From Massilia forsythiae (GTDB taxonomy: Bacteria > Pseudomonadota > Gammaproteobacteria > Burkholderiales > Burkholderiaceae_D), in assembly GCF_012849555.1 (NCBI RefSeq), contig NZ_CP051685.1, positions 620,001 through 684,000 on the forward strand: a stretch of 64,000 bases of DNA, given 5' to 3'. The notes below the pieces were generated by a model, which was given only the letters and a program-made list of their open reading frames with translations, did no database searches and was not told the origin of the DNA. Positions 61,816-64,000 of the stretch are shown here, in pieces. The position numbers and the translations under genes were made by a program. The first letter of the stretch is position 1. Each line of letters starts with the position of its first letter.

Positions 61816-62568
61816 TCAGATATTCATTTTGTTGAAGACGACGGCCGGCAGGTGGCGGATCACCATCATGATCAGCGCCCACTTGCCGGGCGCGTACACC
61901 ACCGGCTTGCCGGCGCGCGAACCGTCGACGATCAGGCGCGCCACGCTTTCCACCGGCGCCAGGCCGCGCTGCGGCAGGTGCGCCGTCATCGGAGTCGCGG
62001 TCGGACCCGGCTTGACCAGCACCACCTTCAGCCTGCTGCCGCTGCCGGCCAGGCGGTGCTGCAGGCCCTGCGCATAGCGCGTCACCAGGCCCTTGGCGGC
62101 GCCATACACGTAGTTGGAGCGGCGCCCGCGGTCGCCCGCCACCGAACCGATGATGGTGATCGTGCCGCCGACTGCCTCCATGTGTCCGGCGAAGGCTTCG
62201 GCGAACAGCACCGGCGAGACGCCGTTGACGTCGAGCGCCTCGGATGCCGCTTCCAGGTCGCGTTGGCACTGCTGCTGGTCGGGCAGCGAGCCGTGCGCGA
62301 TCAGCACCTGGGTCGGCATGCCCTCGCGCACCACGGCGTCGGCCAGCGCGCGGATCGACCGGGGATCGGAAAAGTCCGCGCTGCGCACCGTGACGGCGGC
62401 GCCGGGGCCGCGCACGCGCAAGTCGGCGGCGACGCGCTCGAGGCGGGCGGCGTCGCGCCCGACCAGGGTCAGCGCGACGCCGCGCCCGGCCACCCACAGC
62501 CGCGCGCAGTGCTCGGCAATGGACGACGTGGCACCGATGATCACGATGCGTTGTTGAAGGTCCTGCAT
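61816..62568 (-). CDS. DprE2-like short-chain dehydrogenase
   Basis: A 250-residue classical SDR. The N-terminal RIVIIGATSSIAEHCARLW is the NAD(P)-binding motif, and catalytic Tyr/Lys lie in YVYGAAKGL, with VKPGPTATPMTA after it. The C-terminal GKWALIMMVIRHLPAVVF is a membrane-associating tail. This pattern matches DprE2, the reductase that completes epimerisation of decaprenyl-phosphoryl ribose to arabinose together with DprE1. The dprE1-like gene is immediately upstream with one base between. Ribose/arabinose chemistry is inferred from the family, not shown. Confidence 0.82.
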   Translation of the reverse strand: MQDLQQRIVIIGATSSIAEHCARLWVAGRGVALTLVGRDAARLERVAADLRVRGPGAAVTVRSADFSDPRSIRALADAVVREGMPTQVLIAHGSLPDQQQCQRDLEAASEALDVNGVSPVLFAEAFAGHMEAVGGTITIIGSVAGDRGRRSNYVYGAAKGLVTRYAQGLQHRLAGSGSRLKVVLVKPGPTATPMTAHLPQRGLAPVESVARLIVDGSRAGKPVVYAPGKWALIMMVIRHLPAVVFNKMNI

Positions 62569-62569
62569 A

Positions 62570-63874
62570 TCAGCTTCCTATCAAACGGCGCGACATCGAC
62601 GAGCTGATGCCCGGGTCGCGGTATTGCAAGAATTCGGCCAGGCGCGGATAGCCCGATTCGAACAGGTCGCGCGGCATGCGCGCATCCTTGGCGGCGTAGA
62701 TGCGCCCGCCGGCGGCGCGCACGATGGCGTCCAGGCGTTCGAACAGGCGCAGGGTCGGCGCGCCGCGGTTGGGAAAGTCCAGCGCCAGCGTGACGCCGGG
62801 ACGGGGAAAACTCATCATGCCCACGCTCTCGCGCGCGCCGAAGGTCTTCAGCACGGCCAGGAACGAGCCCTGCCCGGACGCCTTGATCGCCTCCAGCATC
62901 GCGCCCACCGCGGCCTGGCCGCCGGCGCGCGGCACCACGCTCTGGTACTGGTAGAAGCCGCGCGGGCCGTACATGCGGTTCCAGTGATGCAGGTTGTCGA
63001 GCGGGTAGGTGTATTGTTCGAAGTGGGCGATGGCGTGCCCGGCCTTGAGCGCATTCAGGCGGAAATAGGTTTCGTTGAACGGGCGCAGCGACAAGCCGTT
63101 CACCAGCGACACCGGCGGCACGAACGGCACGCTGTTCGCTCGCCGCCCCGCCTGCGCCTGCAGGTCCGGAATGGCAGCCGGGTTGGCGCGGAAGAACAGG
63201 CCGCGGCCGATGCCGGACAGGCAGTCGATCCACGACACGGTATGCTCCCAGCCGGCTTCCGAAGCGTCGGCCAAGGCGAAGAATTCGTCGAGATTGCGGT
63301 ACGGGACGGTATCGGTCACCAGCCAGGGCCCGGCCACGCGCCGCAGCTGCAGCTCGGCCTCGACGATCACCCCGGTCAGGCCCATGCCGCCGACGGTGGC
63401 GGCGAACCACGGGTCGCCCGGCGCGCAATCGATCACGGCGCCGTCGGTGCGCGCCAGGCGCAGGTGCAGCACGTGGTCGCCGAACGCGCCGAGCACATGG
63501 TGGTTCTTGCCGTGCACGTCGTTGGCGATGGCGCCGCCGACGGTGATCATCTGGGTGCCGGGCGTGACCGGCAGCAGCCAGCCGTGGGCCAGGCTCATGC
63601 GCTGGATGTCGCGCAGCAGCACGCCGGCCTCGCAGCGCAGCCGGCCGCTGGCGGCGTCGAATGCGATGAAGCGGTCCATGGCGGCCGTGCGCCACAGGCG
63701 CCCGCCCGGGTTCAGGCAGACGTCGCCGTAGCTGCGCGCATTGCCCTGCGCCAGTCCGGTGACGGCATCGGCGCCGCGGCGCGCGATCTGGCGCGCCACC
63801 CGGCCGCGGTCGGACAGCGCCACCAGCTCGTGCTCGCCGCTCGCCAGCCGGCCCCACGACGACACCTTCACCAT
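62570..63874 (-). CDS. DprE1-like FAD-dependent oxidase
   Basis: A 434-residue FAD-binding PCMH/ALO-type oxidoreductase. The FAD region PVTPGTQMITVGGAIANDVH continues with the GKNHHVLGAFGDHV stretch, very close to that of mycobacterial DprE1, which oxidises the 2'-OH of decaprenyl-phosphoryl ribose. The N-terminal GLAQGNARSYGDVCLN is also typical. The C-terminal part includes FERLDAIVRAAGGRIYAAKDARM. ATG 63874 gives MVKVSSWGRLAS; a GTG six bases earlier is possible. The start overlaps the stop of the upstream ubiA-like gene. Whether the benzothiazinone-reactive cysteine is present was not determined. Confidence 0.85.
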   Translation of the reverse strand: MVKVSSWGRLASGEHELVALSDRGRVARQIARRGADAVTGLAQGNARSYGDVCLNPGGRLWRTAAMDRFIAFDAASGRLRCEAGVLLRDIQRMSLAHGWLLPVTPGTQMITVGGAIANDVHGKNHHVLGAFGDHVLHLRLARTDGAVIDCAPGDPWFAATVGGMGLTGVIVEAELQLRRVAGPWLVTDTVPYRNLDEFFALADASEAGWEHTVSWIDCLSGIGRGLFFRANPAAIPDLQAQAGRRANSVPFVPPVSLVNGLSLRPFNETYFRLNALKAGHAIAHFEQYTYPLDNLHHWNRMYGPRGFYQYQSVVPRAGGQAAVGAMLEAIKASGQGSFLAVLKTFGARESVGMMSFPRPGVTLALDFPNRGAPTLRLFERLDAIVRAAGGRIYAAKDARMPRDLFESGYPRLAEFLQYRDPGISSSMSRRLIGS

Positions 63875-64000
63875 GGCCACCCGAGCGCGCCGGCCAGCAC
63901 CACCGCCCCGAAGGCCAGCCCGGCCAGCCGGCTGGCGCGGTCCTTCACCGCGAACACCAGCGGGTCGTCGTGCATGTGGCCGCGGTGCGCCTGCATCCAG
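63868..64000 (-). CDS. UbiA-family prenyltransferase, C-terminal fragment at window edge
   Basis: The last 43 codons of a gene that starts beyond the window. The reading is WMQAHRGHMHDDPLVFAVKD then RASRLAGLAFGAVVLAGALGW. The ...RGxMHDDPVVFAxxDR motif is typical of UbiA-type polyprenyl-phosphate phosphoribosyl or sugar transferases. It is truncated by the window edge, not broken. It overlaps the dprE1-like start by seven bases and probably supplies the prenyl-phosphate sugar that the DprE1/DprE2-like pair epimerises. Confidence 0.75.
   Translation of the reverse strand, partial: WMQAHRGHMHDDPLVFAVKDRASRLAGLAFGAVVLAGALGWPW

Noticed and set aside
59780-62497. A 905-residue reverse-strand frame as one membrane protein
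   Set aside because: The first part is a shadow of the DprE2-like gene in another frame. The real protein starts at 61801 after the SDR stop.
1-64000. tRNA, rRNA, insertion sequences, integrases and riboswitches
   Set aside because: None was recognised by eye. A covariance-model and transposase profile search would be decisive and could not be run.

Overview
The window looks like chromosome of a high-GC betaproteobacterium, most probably Oxalobacteraceae (Massilia-like). This is inferred from gene content and style, not from a search: several TonB-dependent receptors with the VTGS plug start, a glnA-ntrB-ntrC block, intracellular polyhydroxybutyrate genes, an rsxB-nth pair, FdxA with a thioredoxin-reductase-like ferredoxin reductase, and a dispersed REP-like repeat (cgtcgtccccgcg...gcggggac). 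Codons are strongly GC3-biased except inside one type VI effector/immunity module. No rRNA, tRNA, CRISPR array or insertion sequence was recognised.

Layout. 1-22.5 kb: four TonB-dependent receptors (573, 8578, 12377 and 18632), one of them Oar-like. Between them lie housekeeping genes: map, gap and tkt (central carbon), rsmE, a FAD dehydrogenase overlapping an RhtA-type exporter, and an exported acetamidase-like protein. 22.5-29.4 kb: corA, then the nitrogen block ntrC-ntrB-DUF4124-glnA. glnA has a clear sigma-54 -24/-12 promoter and a cluster of NtrC-like sites, shared with a divergent rhodanese gene. 29.6-34.7 kb: a large bifunctional penicillin-binding protein with a low-complexity tail, and a CinA-like protein. 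34.7-40.4 kb: a type VI secretion module, vgrG-effector-immunity-PAAR. 40.7-45.6 kb: an Asp-box lipoprotein and a convergent, tightly packed operon of a YVTN propeller, a polysaccharide deacetylase, a fatty-acid hydroxylase and an EI24 membrane protein.

45.7-57 kb: FKBP isomerase, acyl-CoA-binding protein, a PHA granule-family protein, a gluzincin metalloprotease followed by its probable emfourin inhibitor, fdxA, ferredoxin-NADP reductase, phaZ, an RcnB-like protein, rsxB-nth, a MerR regulator with a classic operator facing a small membrane protein, and exbD/exbB. 57.1-64 kb: a compact reverse-strand operon that continues past the window end. Its order is ubiA (partial), dprE1-like, dprE2-like, a large multi-pass membrane protein, an epimerase, a FAD oxidoreductase and gtrA. 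It resembles the mycobacterial decaprenyl-phosphoryl-arabinose locus.

How the genes work together. The receptors and ExbB/ExbD fit uptake across the outer membrane. glnA/ntrBC is a self-contained nitrogen circuit. PhaZ and the PHA granule protein fit storage-polymer turnover. The last operon probably makes, flips and uses a polyprenyl-phosphate sugar. The strongest candidates for new biology are that operon, the metalloprotease/emfourin pair, the type VI effector with a composition break at its toxin boundary, the propeller/deacetylase/hydroxylase operon, and the tandem hairpin array abutting ntrC.
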